A stretch of DNA of 64,000 nucleotides from Lacticaseibacillus suilingensis (GCF_016861845.1 NZ_BOLV01000007.1:62001-126000), one strand, 5' to 3'. Numbered from the stretch's first letter, positions 52,103 to 62,417 are shown. Notes: generated by a model not told the origin, from the letters alone. Made by a program: numbers and translations.

Positions 52103-55100
52103 TTAATCCAATGCCGCCGGGGCGGTTTGCTTCAATTTGGCCAGCAGTTCGCCGGTTTCGATCATATCGCCTGCCGCGGCATATAAGTGCTTTACGGTGC
52201 CAGTGAACGGCGCGTGCACGGTGGTTTCCATCTTCATCGCTTCAGTGACAAACAGCGGGTCGCCTTGCGTCACTTGATCACCCACCGCCACTTCAACGCT
52301 GAGCAGTCGGCCACCCATTGGCGCGCCAATTTGCTCTGGATCCGTTGGCTCGGCCATGCGTAGCGCGCTGGCTTGATGCTGAACATGGTTGTCCAGAATT
52401 TGCACTTCCCGCTTTTGGCCGTTAACGGTGAAGTACAGCGTGCGTTTACCGCTGGCATCGGGCTCGGAAATGGCATCAAGTTGAACAATGACCTGAAGCC
52501 CTGGGCGAATATCAATGGCAATGCGTTCCCCGGTGCGCATCCCTTGGAAGTAGGTTTGACTATCCAAAGCCGTGACGGGTCCATATTGCTCCCGATTTTG
52601 GACATACTGGTCGTAGACCTCAGGGTACAAGATCGCACTCAGGACTTGCGCATCTGAGGCGACTGCGCCTTTGCTGATGCGGCTGCGGACCGCTTCAAAG
52701 TCCACAGGCGCGGCCAGCGCGCCAGGCCGTTCAGTGAGCGGCGCCTGGCCTTTGAGAATCTTGGCCTGCAGCTGCTTAGGGAAGCCGCCAACCGGTTGAC
52801 CGAGGTCGCCTTTGAAAAAGTCGACCACTGAAGCCGGAAAGTCCATGGTTTCGCCATGGTCCAGCACATCCTGCGGCGTCAACTGGTTTTGCAGCATAAA
52901 CAAGGTCATATCGCCGACCACCTTAGAAGATGGGGTGACTTTGACAATATCGCCGAACAGCTCGTTGACCTGGGCATACATTGCCTTTACGGCCTCAAAG
53001 TCGTTCAGATCCATGCTCTGGGCTTGCTGCTGCAAGTTGCTGTACTGGCCCCCTGGCATCTGCACCGTGTAAATATCCGTCAGCGGCCCGGTGACGCCAT
53101 TGGCAAAATCGGCATAGTACGGCCGCACTTGTTCGAAATACTGGTTCAGTTTCTCGGCGGCTTGCACGTCTAAGTCGGGTTGCCGCGGGTCATTCGCCAA
53201 GGCGTAATACAGACTTTCCATGCTTGGCTGGCTGGTGGTGCCGGAAAAGGCGGACTGGGCCACATCAACAATATCGACCCCGGCGGCAATGGCTTGACCA
53301 TAAGTAGCAATACCATTCCCTGTGGTGTCATGGGTGTGCAGGTGAATCGGCACGCTCACCGCGTCTTTCAAGGCGGCAACCAGTTCATAAGCGGCTTGCG
53401 GCTTGAGCAGACCCGCCATATCCTTAATCGCCAGGATGTCGGCGCCGGCGTTGACCAGTTCTTTGGCGAGATCAACATAATACTTAAGGCTGTATTTCGG
53501 ATGCGTGCTAGCCAGAATATCGCCGGTGTAGCACATGGTTCCCTCCGCCAGCTTGCCGGTGGTTTTGACCGCATCAATCGAATGGGTCAACTGCGGCACC
53601 CAATTCAGTGAATCAAAAATGCGAAAGACATCGATGCCATGGGCCGCGGCGGTTTCGATGAACTTTTTGATGACATTATCCGGGTAATTCTGATAACCGA
53701 CCGCATTGCTGCCGCGAAACAGCATTTGCAGCAGTGTATGAGGCATCAGCTCACGCAGCTGATCAAGCCGCGTCCAAGGATCTTCCGTTAAGAAGCGATA
53801 AGCCACATCAAAAGTGGCGCCGCCCCACATTTCTGCGGAGAACAAGTTCGGCAGCGCATTGCCTAAGTCTGGTGCGATGCGTACCATATCCCGCGTCCGC
53901 ATCCGCGTGGCGAATAAGCTTTGGTGGCCGTCGCGCAACGTGGTATCGGTGAGCAGCACCCGCTTTTGCGCACTCACCCAGGCGGTCACCGCTGCCGGCC
54001 CGCCATCATGCAGTAGCGCCACCAAATCTGTGGCGGGCGTCGTTGCTGGGAACCGGGATTGATAGTCAAAATCTGCCAGCAGCTTTTGCGAGTGTTGATG
54101 AACCCCAGGGAAGCCATTAACCGTGGTGTTACCGATATACGTCATCAGCTGCACGGTGCGGCTTTCCACCGGCCGCAGTTTAAACAAGCTTGGCGTGTCG
54201 TCGATAAAGGTGGTGGTGGCAGCGCCGCTCCGGAATGGCGCACTTTCCAAGACATTCAGCAGAAAAGCCAGGTTGGTTTTGACCCCACTAATGCGGAATT
54301 CGCTCAACGCGCGCTGCATTTTGGCCACAGCGCCGAGGTAAGTACCAGAATGGACGGAAGTTTTCACCAGCAGTGAATCATAAAACGGGCTGATCACTGC
54401 TCCGGCATAAGCGTTGCCGACATCCAGCCGCACGCCGTTGCCCCCTGGGGAGCGATACGTCGTGATGGTGCCGGTATCGGGCATGAAGTGGTTGGTAGGA
54501 TCTTCCGTCGTAATGCGGCACTGAATGGCCGCGCCGCGGTAGGTCAGATCCGCTTGGTGGGGCAAACCGATATCCTTGAACATGTCTTCCCCAGCGGCAA
54601 TGCGCAACTGGGACTGCACGATATCGACATCGGTGATGAGTTCGGTGATGGTGTGCTCCACCTGCACCCGCGGGTTGACTTCGATGAAATAGAACTTGTC
54701 GCCTTCCACCAAGAATTCAACCGTCGCGGCATTGTCATAGTGCACACTGGCCATCAACTGGACCGCCGCCTCGCAAATGGCTGCCCGCAAAGCCGGCGCC
54801 AGCCCAACTGCCGGCGCAATTTCAATCACCTTTTGATTGCGGCGCTGCACCGAGCAATCCCGCTCGAACAGGTGCAGCATGTTACCATAGTGGTCGCCTA
54901 AAATTTGGACTTCAATATGTTTGGCATCCTTCAGATAACGCTCAACGTACATGCGGTCGTCGCCAAAACTTGACACCGCTTCGTTCACGGCATTTTGATA
55001 GACCTGCTTCAGCTCGGATTCGGTATGCACAATGCGCATCCCTTTACCGCCACCGCCACTGGCCGCTTTCAGCATGATGGGAAAGCCATGTTCTTGGGTA

Positions 55101-55540
55101 AAGGCCAAGATGTCAGCAAAGTCCCGCGTCGGCGTGGTCATGCCAGGAATGGTTTGCAACCCAGCGGCCACGGCGGCTTTTTTGGCCGCCACTTTATCGC
55201 CAAACATCTCCAGCAGCTCAGGCCGCGGACCAACAAAGGTGAGACCAGCCGCCTCGACTTTGCGGGCAAAAGTCGCATTTTCCGACAGTAAGCCATAGCC
55301 GGGGTGAATGGCATCCGCACCACTGATTTTGGCAATGCGAATGATATCATCCATGTCGAGATAAGCCGCAATCGGGCCTTCGCCGGCACCGACTTGGTAG
55401 CTTTCCTGCGCCTTGAACCGATGAATGTTCAATTCATCTTCCTTGGCGAAAATCCCCACTGTTTTGAGGCCGAGTTCTTCACTAGCACGAAAAATCCGCA
55501 CCGCGATTTCGCCGCGGTTTGCTACGAGCACCTTACGCAT
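52103..55540 (-). CDS. pyc: Pyruvate carboxylase
   Basis: Pyruvate carboxylase (1145 residues) makes oxaloacetate from pyruvate and bicarbonate with ATP, feeding aspartate synthesis in lactic acid bacteria. It has a biotin carboxylase domain (1-450; MRKVLVANRGEIAVRIFRA, KAASGGGGKGMR, FIEVNPRVQVEHT) and a carboxyltransferase domain from about 530 (TDTTLRDGHQSLFATRMRT, HTHDTTGNG, KDMAGLLKP). An allosteric linker and the biotinyl domain with EAMKMETT near the C-terminus complete it. Length is typical. It lies between ftsW (8-bp overlap) and ylbG, a known lactobacillus arrangement. Confidence 0.97.
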   Translation of the reverse strand: MRKVLVANRGEIAVRIFRASEELGLKTVGIFAKEDELNIHRFKAQESYQVGAGEGPIAAYLDMDDIIRIAKISGADAIHPGYGLLSENATFARKVEAAGLTFVGPRPELLEMFGDKVAAKKAAVAAGLQTIPGMTTPTRDFADILAFTQEHGFPIMLKAASGGGGKGMRIVHTESELKQVYQNAVNEAVSSFGDDRMYVERYLKDAKHIEVQILGDHYGNMLHLFERDCSVQRRNQKVIEIAPAVGLAPALRAAICEAAVQLMASVHYDNAATVEFLVEGDKFYFIEVNPRVQVEHTITELITDVDIVQSQLRIAAGEDMFKDIGLPHQADLTYRGAAIQCRITTEDPTNHFMPDTGTITTYRSPGGNGVRLDVGNAYAGAVISPFYDSLLVKTSVHSGTYLGAVAKMQRALSEFRISGVKTNLAFLLNVLESAPFRSGAATTTFIDDTPSLFKLRPVESRTVQLMTYIGNTTVNGFPGVHQHSQKLLADFDYQSRFPATTPATDLVALLHDGGPAAVTAWVSAQKRVLLTDTTLRDGHQSLFATRMRTRDMVRIAPDLGNALPNLFSAEMWGGATFDVAYRFLTEDPWTRLDQLRELMPHTLLQMLFRGSNAVGYQNYPDNVIKKFIETAAAHGIDVFRIFDSLNWVPQLTHSIDAVKTTGKLAEGTMCYTGDILASTHPKYSLKYYVDLAKELVNAGADILAIKDMAGLLKPQAAYELVAALKDAVSVPIHLHTHDTTGNGIATYGQAIAAGVDIVDVAQSAFSGTTSQPSMESLYYALANDPRQPDLDVQAAEKLNQYFEQVRPYYADFANGVTGPLTDIYTVQMPGGQYSNLQQQAQSMDLNDFEAVKAMYAQVNELFGDIVKVTPSSKVVGDMTLFMLQNQLTPQDVLDHGETMDFPASVVDFFKGDLGQPVGGFPKQLQAKILKGQAPLTERPGALAAPVDFEAVRSRISKGAVASDAQVLSAILYPEVYDQYVQNREQYGPVTALDSQTYFQGMRTGERIAIDIRPGLQVIVQLDAISEPDASGKRTLYFTVNGQKREVQILDNHVQHQASALRMAEPTDPEQIGAPMGGRLLSVEVAVGDQVTQGDPLFVTEAMKMETTVHAPFTGTVKHLYAAAGDMIETGELLAKLKQTAPAALD

Positions 55541-56705
55541 GTGTCAACGTCCTTTCTTTCAGCTGCTTTTCACTGGCAGAAATATTCAGCATAATGCCTA
55601 CACAGATGGCTAAGACCAACATACTGGAGCCGCCATAAGAGACGAATGGTAACGTGACCCCGGTGACAGGCAGCACGCCGCTCACCGCTCCAACGTTGAA
55701 GAGGGTTTGAATCAGCATCATGGTCGCAATCCCATAAGCGAGCAAGGAGTAATAAGTATTTTTGGTGCGGATGCCAATCAGGAAAAAACGCATAATCATA
55801 AAGAAAATCAGCCCCAGCACCACGATGACGCCGACTAGCCCCAGTTCCTCGGCAATCACGGCCAAGATAAAGTCGGTTTGCGGCTCGGGCAAGTAGCCAA
55901 GTTTTTGCGTGCCATTGCCTAACCCTACGCCCCAAAAGCCGCCATGATTAATGGCGAGCAGCGAATTCACCACCTGCAGGCCGGCGTGCTTGCTCTGGGC
56001 AAAGGGATGGACCGCCGCTTCCAACCGCTTCACCTGATAGTATTTGGTCAACCAGCCTGGTAGCTGCACATTGGCCAGCACCCAATACAGCGCGGCAATT
56101 AACGCGGCCAACACGCCAGCCCCGGTCACCCCGTAGCGCAGTGAGATGCCACTAGCGGCCAACATCACCAGCGTAATGCCGGCCAAAATCGCCATCCCCC
56201 CAACATCAGGTTCCAGCACCACCAACATGATACAGACACCCACCAAGATCAGCGGTTTACTCAGCTGTTTCACTGAGAAATCAGGCCGGCGCATGATTTC
56301 TTGGCGTTGGGTAAACATATAGGCCAGGTAGATGACGATGCCCAACTTGGCAAATTCAGTCGGTTGCAAGTGAATCGGCCCGAGCGGAATCCAGGCCGAA
56401 GCGCCGTTAACACTTTTCCCAAAGGCTAGCAGGTAAACGAGCATGGCAAACAACACGACCCACATCACCAGTTGCACGCGCGGATGCCGCAGCATCGACA
56501 ATTTAAAGTAGTAGAAAAAGCAGGTTAAAAGCAGCCCTAGTAGCACAAACACCAGCTGCTTGACCATGTAGCTGTAATCGGCCATGTGATACTGGGTTTG
56601 AATCCAGTAAGCACTGGCTGAATAAACCATCACGACGCCGATGGCACACAAAACCAAATAAGGAACTAGGATGTAGTAATCGAGGAAATGCAGTTTCTTC
56701 AGCAC
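55533..56705 (-). CDS. ftsW: FtsW/RodA-family peptidoglycan polymerase
   Basis: A 390-residue SEDS-family protein with ten predicted membrane helices that polymerises glycan strands, at the septum if FtsW. Motifs: FLDYYILVPYLVLCAIGVVMVYSAS at the N-terminus, the long loop with VHPFAQSKHAGLQVVNSLLA ending in a conserved aspartate-rich turn (QTDFILAVIAEELG), and the C-terminal GVTLPFVSYGGSSML. The location next to pyc matches ftsW of lactobacilli. It starts with GTG at 56705 after AAAGGG. An extended -10 promoter lies about 33 bp upstream. Confidence 0.93.
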   Translation of the reverse strand: MLKKLHFLDYYILVPYLVLCAIGVVMVYSASAYWIQTQYHMADYSYMVKQLVFVLLGLLLTCFFYYFKLSMLRHPRVQLVMWVVLFAMLVYLLAFGKSVNGASAWIPLGPIHLQPTEFAKLGIVIYLAYMFTQRQEIMRRPDFSVKQLSKPLILVGVCIMLVVLEPDVGGMAILAGITLVMLAASGISLRYGVTGAGVLAALIAALYWVLANVQLPGWLTKYYQVKRLEAAVHPFAQSKHAGLQVVNSLLAINHGGFWGVGLGNGTQKLGYLPEPQTDFILAVIAEELGLVGVIVVLGLIFFMIMRFFLIGIRTKNTYYSLLAYGIATMMLIQTLFNVGAVSGVLPVTGVTLPFVSYGGSSMLVLAICVGIMLNISASEKQLKERTLTHA

Positions 56706-56737
56706 CGAAATCGCCCTTTCGCGGCAAAGTTGTGACT

Positions 56738-56743
56738 ATTATA
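56738..56743 (-). promoter_or_regulatory. Extended -10 promoter of the ftsW-pyc series
   Basis: TGCTATAAT on the minus strand (TGnTATAAT). The -35 is weak. Confidence 0.6.
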
Positions 56744-56935
56744 GCATATACCCCGCCTCGCCAAGCCGGTTTTACCAAGCATGGCTGGGGTGGCCGGCAA
56801 AATTAGCCGCATGAAATCCGAACAATATAAAAATATTCGAGTGTTTTACTATAATTTTGTCGAATAATCAGCTCTCGACCGAATTAATTTTCGGGTCATG
56901 CTGATGCGAATTTTAATAAATCTCTCATCGCCTTA

Positions 56936-56964
56936 TTGGCGTGCTCCTAGAAAAGCGGTAGACT
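56936..56964 (+). promoter_or_regulatory. Promoter of the C1 aminopeptidase gene
   Basis: TTGGCG, 17 bp, TAGACT, about 32 bp before the start codon. The preceding 56820-56910 stretch is AT-rich, with the inverted repeat TATTCGA / TCGAATA. Confidence 0.6.
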
Positions 56965-56996
56965 GGGGCTATTGAATTTTGTGAGGAGTGATTGGA

Positions 56997-58322
56997 TTGG
57001 CACAACCGATTTCATTTGAACAGATCGACCGCTATCAAGCGGCACTGGCTAAAGATCCAGCCAGTAAAGCCTTAAGTAAAGCCACGCAGAACGTGGGCCC
57101 AGACCAAGCGGCCCGTGGACCACTGAATGATAAGGCCATTAAACCGGCTTTTTCCTTAGAATTAAGCACCGGTGCGGTCACGAACCAAAAGCAGTCCGGC
57201 CGCTGCTGGCTGTTTTCTGAGTTGAACACGATGCGCCATTTTGCCGGCGAGAAGCTCGGCTTGAAGGACTTGGAATTCTCCCAAGCGTTCCTGGCCTTCT
57301 ATGACCGCATTGAAAAGGCCAACTTGTTTTTGGAACACGTCATTGAACTGAAAGCTGCCTCCCCCACTGAGGACCGGACCTTGGCGGAATTGCTCAAGCA
57401 GCCTGATGGCGATGGCGGTCAGTTCGACAACGCACCCGCTCTGATCGAGAAGTACGGCATTGTCCCGAAGTCGGTGATGCCTGAAACCTACAACAGCTCC
57501 AAAACAGGCGAAGTCAACTCGGTGTTGAACTTGAAGCTGCGCCAAGCGGCTGCCGCCATTCAAAAAGCGGCCCAGGCTGGTCAAGACGATGACGCTCTGC
57601 GCGCTATGAAACAAGAGCAGCTCTCCGAAATCTATCGCGTCGTCGCTTATGCCTATGGTAATCCGCCGGCGACCTTCGACTTTAGCTACCGTGATGACAA
57701 GAACAATTTCCACGAAGACCGCGGCCTGACGCCCAAGTCCTTCTATGAAAAGTATGTGGGCTGGGATTTAAACCAGTTTGTGCTGTTAGTCGCTGATCCG
57801 CGGCCAACGAAACAATACTACCAAGCTTACACCTTGCCGAGTCAAAACACTGTGGTCGGCGGGCGCCCGATTATTTTCGTCAACGTCCCGCGCGAAGACC
57901 TGCAAGCGATGGCCATCAGCCAGCTGCAAGCCGGCGCCGCGGTTTGGTTCGGCAATGATGTCGGCCAAGACGTGGATCGTGACACTGGCACCTTAACCGG
58001 CGGCTTGTATGATTATTCCACCTTATTTGGGTTTGACGTCACCATGCCCCTGGCCGATCGCTTTGCGACTCGCGAAGCGGCCGTCACGCACGCCATGACC
58101 TTAACCGGAGTCAATCTCGAAAACGGCCAGCCGACTCGCTGGAAAGTCGAGAACTCTTGGGGTAAAGACCGCGGCAACGATGGCTATTACGTCGCTGACC
58201 AAGATTGGTTTGAAAAATATGCTTATGAAGTCGCCATTCGCAAGGATTTACTCAGCGAAAAGATTTTGGCTGCCACACAAACCACACCGATTGCGCTGGA
58301 AGCCTGGGATGAATTGAACTAA
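56997..58322 (+). CDS. C1 family aminopeptidase (PepC/PepE type)
   Basis: A 441-residue bleomycin-hydrolase-like cysteine peptidase that trims casein-derived and other peptides in the cytosol. The catalytic residues are in NQKQSGRCWLF (Gln and Cys, about 62-72), THAMTLTGV (His) and KVENSWG (Asn). Whether it is an aminopeptidase (PepC) or an endopeptidase (PepE/PepG) cannot be told from the motifs. The start is taken as TTG at 56997, 8 nt after GAGGAG; a GTG at 56988 overlaps the ribosome site. It is monocistronic. Confidence 0.93.
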   Translation: MAQPISFEQIDRYQAALAKDPASKALSKATQNVGPDQAARGPLNDKAIKPAFSLELSTGAVTNQKQSGRCWLFSELNTMRHFAGEKLGLKDLEFSQAFLAFYDRIEKANLFLEHVIELKAASPTEDRTLAELLKQPDGDGGQFDNAPALIEKYGIVPKSVMPETYNSSKTGEVNSVLNLKLRQAAAAIQKAAQAGQDDDALRAMKQEQLSEIYRVVAYAYGNPPATFDFSYRDDKNNFHEDRGLTPKSFYEKYVGWDLNQFVLLVADPRPTKQYYQAYTLPSQNTVVGGRPIIFVNVPREDLQAMAISQLQAGAAVWFGNDVGQDVDRDTGTLTGGLYDYSTLFGFDVTMPLADRFATREAAVTHAMTLTGVNLENGQPTRWKVENSWGKDRGNDGYYVADQDWFEKYAYEVAIRKDLLSEKILAATQTTPIALEAWDELN

Positions 58323-58338
58323 CCTGATGGATACAACG

Positions 58339-58370
58339 AAACGCCTCAGCTGCACTGGCTGAGGCGTTTT
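58339..58370. terminator. Terminator after the C1 peptidase gene
   Basis: AAACGCCTCAG, 10-nt loop, CTGAGGCGTTT, then TCTTAT. It is probably also used in the other direction by the convergent small gene. Confidence 0.85.
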
Positions 58371-58371
58371 C

Positions 58372-58719
58372 TTATGCTTGCAGATCGCGAATTTGAGCCA
58401 CGAGGTCTTCAAAGTGATCGACTTGGGCGGCGTAATCCGGCAATTGATCACCGTATTGTTGATCAAACCCTTCTAATCCTTCGCCGGCAAAGGCAAATTC
58501 ATACCGGTGAATGGCCTCATAAGTTTGTGCAAAATCAGCCAGCAAGTCGTGGTGATGGCCCTCCAGTTGCAAGGCGATTTGAATCACGCGAAAGTCGGTG
58601 TACGCCAGTTCAAACTGCACCGCCCAGCGGCGCATAAACGGATGCCGGTTTTGAATGTGGGCCAAATGGTGCGTGGTGGTCCAAGTTAAGTTGGCCAAAC
58701 TATCCTTCACATCTAACAT
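58372..58719 (-). CDS. Conserved-looking hypothetical protein, 115 residues
   Basis: A 115-residue acidic, helical, soluble protein starting MLDVKDSLANLTWTTTHHLA. It has several histidines early (HHLAHIQNRH) and a HHHD cluster around residue 58, and a C-terminal helix ending HFEDLVAQIRDLQA. No signal peptide or membrane segment. AAGGGGGAG precedes ATG at 58719; an upstream extension to 58809 is rejected because it contains the ribosome site. I do not recognise the family. It lies downstream of mntH past a terminator; the His pattern hints at metal or four-helix-bundle character but proves nothing. Confidence 0.6.
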   Translation of the reverse strand: MLDVKDSLANLTWTTTHHLAHIQNRHPFMRRWAVQFELAYTDFRVIQIALQLEGHHHDLLADFAQTYEAIHRYEFAFAGEGLEGFDQQYGDQLPDYAAQVDHFEDLVAQIRDLQA

Positions 58720-58792
58720 CTGCTCTCCCCCTTTGCCCTGCACTTTAAAGACTGCGTAGCGCCGGCGCAAGCAAAAAGCCTTCGCAGCCACC

Positions 58793-58818
58793 AAAAAAGC
58801 TGCCATCACAGCAGCTTC
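58793..58818 (-). terminator. Terminator after mntH
   Basis: AGCTGC, 7-nt loop, GCAGCT, then six T in total on the minus strand. Confidence 0.85.
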
Positions 58819-58824
58819 GTTTGA

Positions 58825-60198
58825 TTACGCGGTCAGCCCAAAGGTTTGTAAAATCAGCCAGATATTCAAGATGATCAGCACGATGGTAATGAACCAGGCG
58901 GTGTATTTGACCCACGCCCGGTTGGTGAATTCACCCATCAAATCCCGGTTCGAGGTGTAAAGTACCAGCGGAATCACTGCGAACGGTAAAGCCACGCTGA
59001 GGAACACCTGTGAGAAGGTCAATAAGCCTTCGATTTTGGCTTCATCGCCTTTGAAGATAATGGCAAAAATCAGCACCGGCGTCACCGATAGCAATCGCGT
59101 CAACAGGCGCTGCGCCCACAGCGGCATCTTCAAACGAATGAAGCCTTCCATGATAATCTGGCCGGCTAACGTGCCAGTAATAGTGGAACTTTGCCCCGAA
59201 GACAGGAGCGCCACGGCGAACAGCATCGACAGCACCGGACTGGCAATCGCCCCCACCACCTGCCGGTCCTGCAAGGCGTTGAACAGATCCACGAAGCGCC
59301 CTAAGTCAGAATTCGTGCCGAAGAACAGCGCCGCCCCTAAAATCAAGAGCAAGCTGTTGACGACAAACGCAATGGTCAGCTGAATGTTGGAATCAATCGT
59401 CGTGAAGCGAATCGCCTTTTTGACAGCGGCGCGATCCTTGCGATCCACCGCGCGCGTTTGGGAAATGGAAGAGCCCAGATACAAATCATGGGGCATCACC
59501 GTGGCCCCGACAATCCCCAGCGCCAAGTAAAGTTCGGAACGGTTGGTTAAAATCGTCGGACTGGGGATATAGCCTCGGAGAATATCTCCGACGCTTGGGT
59601 TGGAGAGCAGCACCTCATAGGAGAATACCAGCAAAATCACGGCCACCAGCACCGCCACGATTGCTTCGATTTTCCGGAAGCCCAGTCGCATCAGCACCAG
59701 CAAGATCAGGACGTCAGCGGCGGTAATCAGGATACCGACAATCAGCGGGATTTTGAACAAAAGCTCCAAGGCAATCCCGGAACCAATGATTTCCGCGACA
59801 TCCGTGGCCATAATCGCGAGTTCAGTAATAATCCAAAGCACAATGCCGGTTTTTTTGCCCGTGCGTTCGCGGGTCAGTTGGGCGAGGTCTTTGCCGGTGA
59901 CAATCCCGAGCCGGGCCGCCATGGCCTGTAGCAACATGGCCGTTAAACTGGAAATCAAAACCACGGTGAGCAGCGTGTATTTGAACTGCGCGCCCCCGGC
60001 AATCGAGGTGATCCAGTTCCCTGGATCCATGTAACCCACAGCGATTAAAATGCCAGGGCCAGTGTAAGTAAAAAGCGTCCGCCAAAAGCCGGCGTCCTTG
60101 GGTACGGCGATACTACCGTTAATCTCGTCAAGGCTTTTACTCCCTGGCGTTTCCTCGGCAAACATCACCTGTTTGTCTTTTCGGGATGGCTTGGCCAT
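58825..60198 (-). CDS. mntH: Nramp-family Mn2+/H+ symporter
   Basis: MntH (457 residues) takes up manganese, which lactobacilli accumulate in place of superoxide dismutase. It has about eleven membrane helices, with the metal-binding [15 protein letters not shown] in helix 1 and the [15 protein letters not shown] motif in helix 6. A soluble N-terminal stretch of about 40 residues ([15 protein letters not shown]) precedes helix 1. ATG at 60198 has GGAGG 7 nt upstream, and a TATACT box lies near 60260. I saw no clear MntR operator. Confidence 0.93.
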   Translation of the reverse strand: MAKPSRKDKQVMFAEETPGSKSLDEINGSIAVPKDAGFWRTLFTYTGPGILIAVGYMDPGNWITSIAGGAQFKYTLLTVVLISSLTAMLLQAMAARLGIVTGKDLAQLTRERTGKKTGIVLWIITELAIMATDVAEIIGSGIALELLFKIPLIVGILITAADVLILLVLMRLGFRKIEAIVAVLVAVILLVFSYEVLLSNPSVGDILRGYIPSPTILTNRSELYLALGIVGATVMPHDLYLGSSISQTRAVDRKDRAAVKKAIRFTTIDSNIQLTIAFVVNSLLLILGAALFFGTNSDLGRFVDLFNALQDRQVVGAIASPVLSMLFAVALLSSGQSSTITGTLAGQIIMEGFIRLKMPLWAQRLLTRLLSVTPVLIFAIIFKGDEAKIEGLLTFSQVFLSVALPFAVIPLVLYTSNRDLMGEFTNRAWVKYTAWFITIVLIILNIWLILQTFGLTA

Positions 60199-60324
60199 CT
60201 TCCCACCTCCAAGCACCACACTCATGAATTGTTTCTACTATTCGGCTTTGCTGGTTTAAGTATACCGGTCTGCGGCTGGTTCTGAAACCTTTTTCCCTTG
60301 ATTTAGCCAACCAAAACCGACCAT

Positions 60325-60361
60325 AAAAAACAGCCGCCAACCATGTGCTGGTTGGCGGCTG
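60325..60361 (-). terminator. Terminator after typA
   Basis: CAGCCGCCAACC, 7-nt loop, GGTTGGCGGCTG, then six T on the minus strand. Confidence 0.93.
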
Positions 60362-60373
60362 CCTTGTGCTTCA

Positions 60374-62218
60374 TTACTTCGAAGCCGCAATCTTCTTGCG
60401 CTTATCTGCTTTTTGACGTTCGCCGGTGTTCAAAATCTTCTTGCGCAGGCGAACACTTTCTGGGGTGACTTCGCACAGCTCGTCGTCATTCAAGAATTCA
60501 ATGGACTCTTCCAAGCTCATGTCCTTTGGCGTCTTGATGGCAGCAGCATGGTCTTTACCAGCCGCCCGGGTGTTGGTCAAGTTCTTCCCCTTCGTCGCGT
60601 TAACCGCGATGTCGGTTTCGCGGTTGTTCATGCCGACGATCATGCCTTCATAAACTTCAACCCCGGCATCGATGAACAATTGCCCACGTTCCTCAATGCT
60701 TTGCAGGGAATACGTTGTCGCCGTGCCGGCGTTGATGGAAACCAAGGCCCCGTTAGTCCGGCCTGGCGTCCAGTTCTTAACGACTGGCATGTACTTTTCG
60801 AAGGTGTGGTTCATGATCCCATAACCGCCAGTGGATGACAGGAACTCAGTGGAGTACCCGATCAAGCCCCGTGATGGTGCCAGGAAGACCAGCCGCGTTT
60901 GGCCATTGCCTTCATCGGCCATGTCTTGCATTTCACCTTTACGTTGGGCCATCGCGTCGATGACCGTGCCGGTGTATTGGCTTGGCACGTCGATTTGGAC
61001 TTCTTCGTAAGGTTCCATCATTTGGCCATCGATTTCGCGATAAATGACTTCTGGCCGCCCGAGTTGCAGCTCGAAGCCATCGCGGCGCATTTCTTCCACC
61101 AAGATGGACAAGTGCAATTCACCACGCCCGGAAACCATCCAGGCGCCGGCGCGGTCCGTGTCTTCAACGCGCAAGGACACGTCGGTTTGCAGCTGCGCCT
61201 TCAGCCGGTCTTCCAGCTTGCGGGCGGTCACTTTGTCGCCTTCGCGGCCGGCAAACGGACTGTCGTTTTGCATGAACATCATCTGCAAGGTCGGCGGATC
61301 GATCCGCAGAATTGGTAAGGCCTCTGGGGTATCAGCCGCGGCGACGGTTTCACCCACGTAGATGTCTTCCATCCCGGACACGGCAATCAAATCGCCGGCC
61401 TTAGCAGTTTGAACTTCGACCCGCTTCAACCCAAAGAACCCAAAGATCTTGGTGACGCGGAAGTTCTTCTTGCTACCATCAAGCTTCATGACGGTAACAT
61501 TATCCCCGACGGAAATCGTGCCGCGGAACACGCGGCCAATCCCGATGCGGCCCACGTAGTCGTTGTAGTCCAACATGGACACTTGGAACTGCAGCGGTTC
61601 GTCAGAATTATCGACCGGGGCCGGAATGGTCTTCAAAATGGTGTCAAATAAAGGCACCATGGTGTGCTTTTGGTCTGCGGGATCATCGGAGTAGCTGGAA
61701 GTCCCGTTCAACGCGGAAGCGTAAACGATTGGGAATTCAAGCTGGTCTTCGTCAGCGCCAAGTTCGATGAAGAGTTCAAGCACTTCATCCACCACTTCGG
61801 CCGGACGAGCACCGGGACGATCGATTTTGTTAATGACCACAATTGGGGTCAAGTGTTGTTCCAGCGCCTTCTTCAAAACGAAGCGAGTCTGGGGCATAGT
61901 GCCTTCAAACGCATCCACGACCAACAAAACGCCGTCGACCATCTTCATGATCCGTTCCACTTCACCACCAAAGTCCGCGTGCCCTGGGGTATCCACGATG
62001 TTAATCGTGGTATCGCCATACTTCACGGCGGTGTTCTTGGACAGAATCGTGATCCCACGTTCTTTTTCGATGGCATTGGTGTCCATTGCCCGATCGCCAA
62101 TTTGGGTGTGTTCTGGTAAGGTATCGGATTGCTTCAACATTTCGTTAACCAAGGTGGTCTTACCATGGTCGACGTGGGCAATGATCGCAATATTCCGAAT
62201 ATCGTCACGTGTCTTCAA
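60374..62218 (-). CDS. typA: Ribosome-associated GTPase TypA/BipA
   Basis: TypA (614 residues) is a translational GTPase related to EF-G that helps 50S assembly and stress survival. G motifs: [13 protein letters not shown] (about 12-24), DTPGHADFGGEVER, NKIDRPGARP, followed by the EF-G-like domains and the BipA-specific C-terminal domain (PSRGLIGYSTEFL). It starts with TTG at 62218, 9 nt after AAAGGAAG, giving the family N-terminus MKTRDDIRNIA. A 200-nt structured region lies upstream. Confidence 0.96.
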   Translation of the reverse strand: MKTRDDIRNIAIIAHVDHGKTTLVNEMLKQSDTLPEHTQIGDRAMDTNAIEKERGITILSKNTAVKYGDTTINIVDTPGHADFGGEVERIMKMVDGVLLVVDAFEGTMPQTRFVLKKALEQHLTPIVVINKIDRPGARPAEVVDEVLELFIELGADEDQLEFPIVYASALNGTSSYSDDPADQKHTMVPLFDTILKTIPAPVDNSDEPLQFQVSMLDYNDYVGRIGIGRVFRGTISVGDNVTVMKLDGSKKNFRVTKIFGFFGLKRVEVQTAKAGDLIAVSGMEDIYVGETVAAADTPEALPILRIDPPTLQMMFMQNDSPFAGREGDKVTARKLEDRLKAQLQTDVSLRVEDTDRAGAWMVSGRGELHLSILVEEMRRDGFELQLGRPEVIYREIDGQMMEPYEEVQIDVPSQYTGTVIDAMAQRKGEMQDMADEGNGQTRLVFLAPSRGLIGYSTEFLSSTGGYGIMNHTFEKYMPVVKNWTPGRTNGALVSINAGTATTYSLQSIEERGQLFIDAGVEVYEGMIVGMNNRETDIAVNATKGKNLTNTRAAGKDHAAAIKTPKDMSLEESIEFLNDDELCEVTPESVRLRKKILNTGERQKADKRKKIAASK

Positions 62219-62239
62219 GTATCTAAACTTCCTTTCAGC

Positions 62240-62261
62240 GTGCCTTGCTTCTCAAGGGCAC
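62240..62261 (-). promoter_or_regulatory. Hairpin next to the typA ribosome site
   Basis: GTGCCCTTG, 5-nt loop, CAAGGCAC on the minus strand (one bulged C), just 5' of AAAGGAAG. Confidence 0.55.
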
Positions 62262-62392
62262 GACTTGACTGCTGCCTCGCCTCATCGGCTGCACGACCTG
62301 TGCGGCTTTACCGCCAGGCCATCAGGAGATTTTGGGTCCTGACTCAGACGGCGGCTTTCGTCGTTTCCGCAAGCACACCGCTTTTTTTGCTC

Positions 62393-62417
62393 AAAAAAAC
62401 ATGCCTCATGCGAGGCA
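62393..62417 (-). terminator. Terminator hairpin just downstream of a promoter in the typA leader
   Basis: TGCCTC, 4-nt loop, GAGGCA, TG, then seven T on the minus strand. It lies about 8 bp after the predicted start of the promoter at 62432. Confidence 0.75.
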
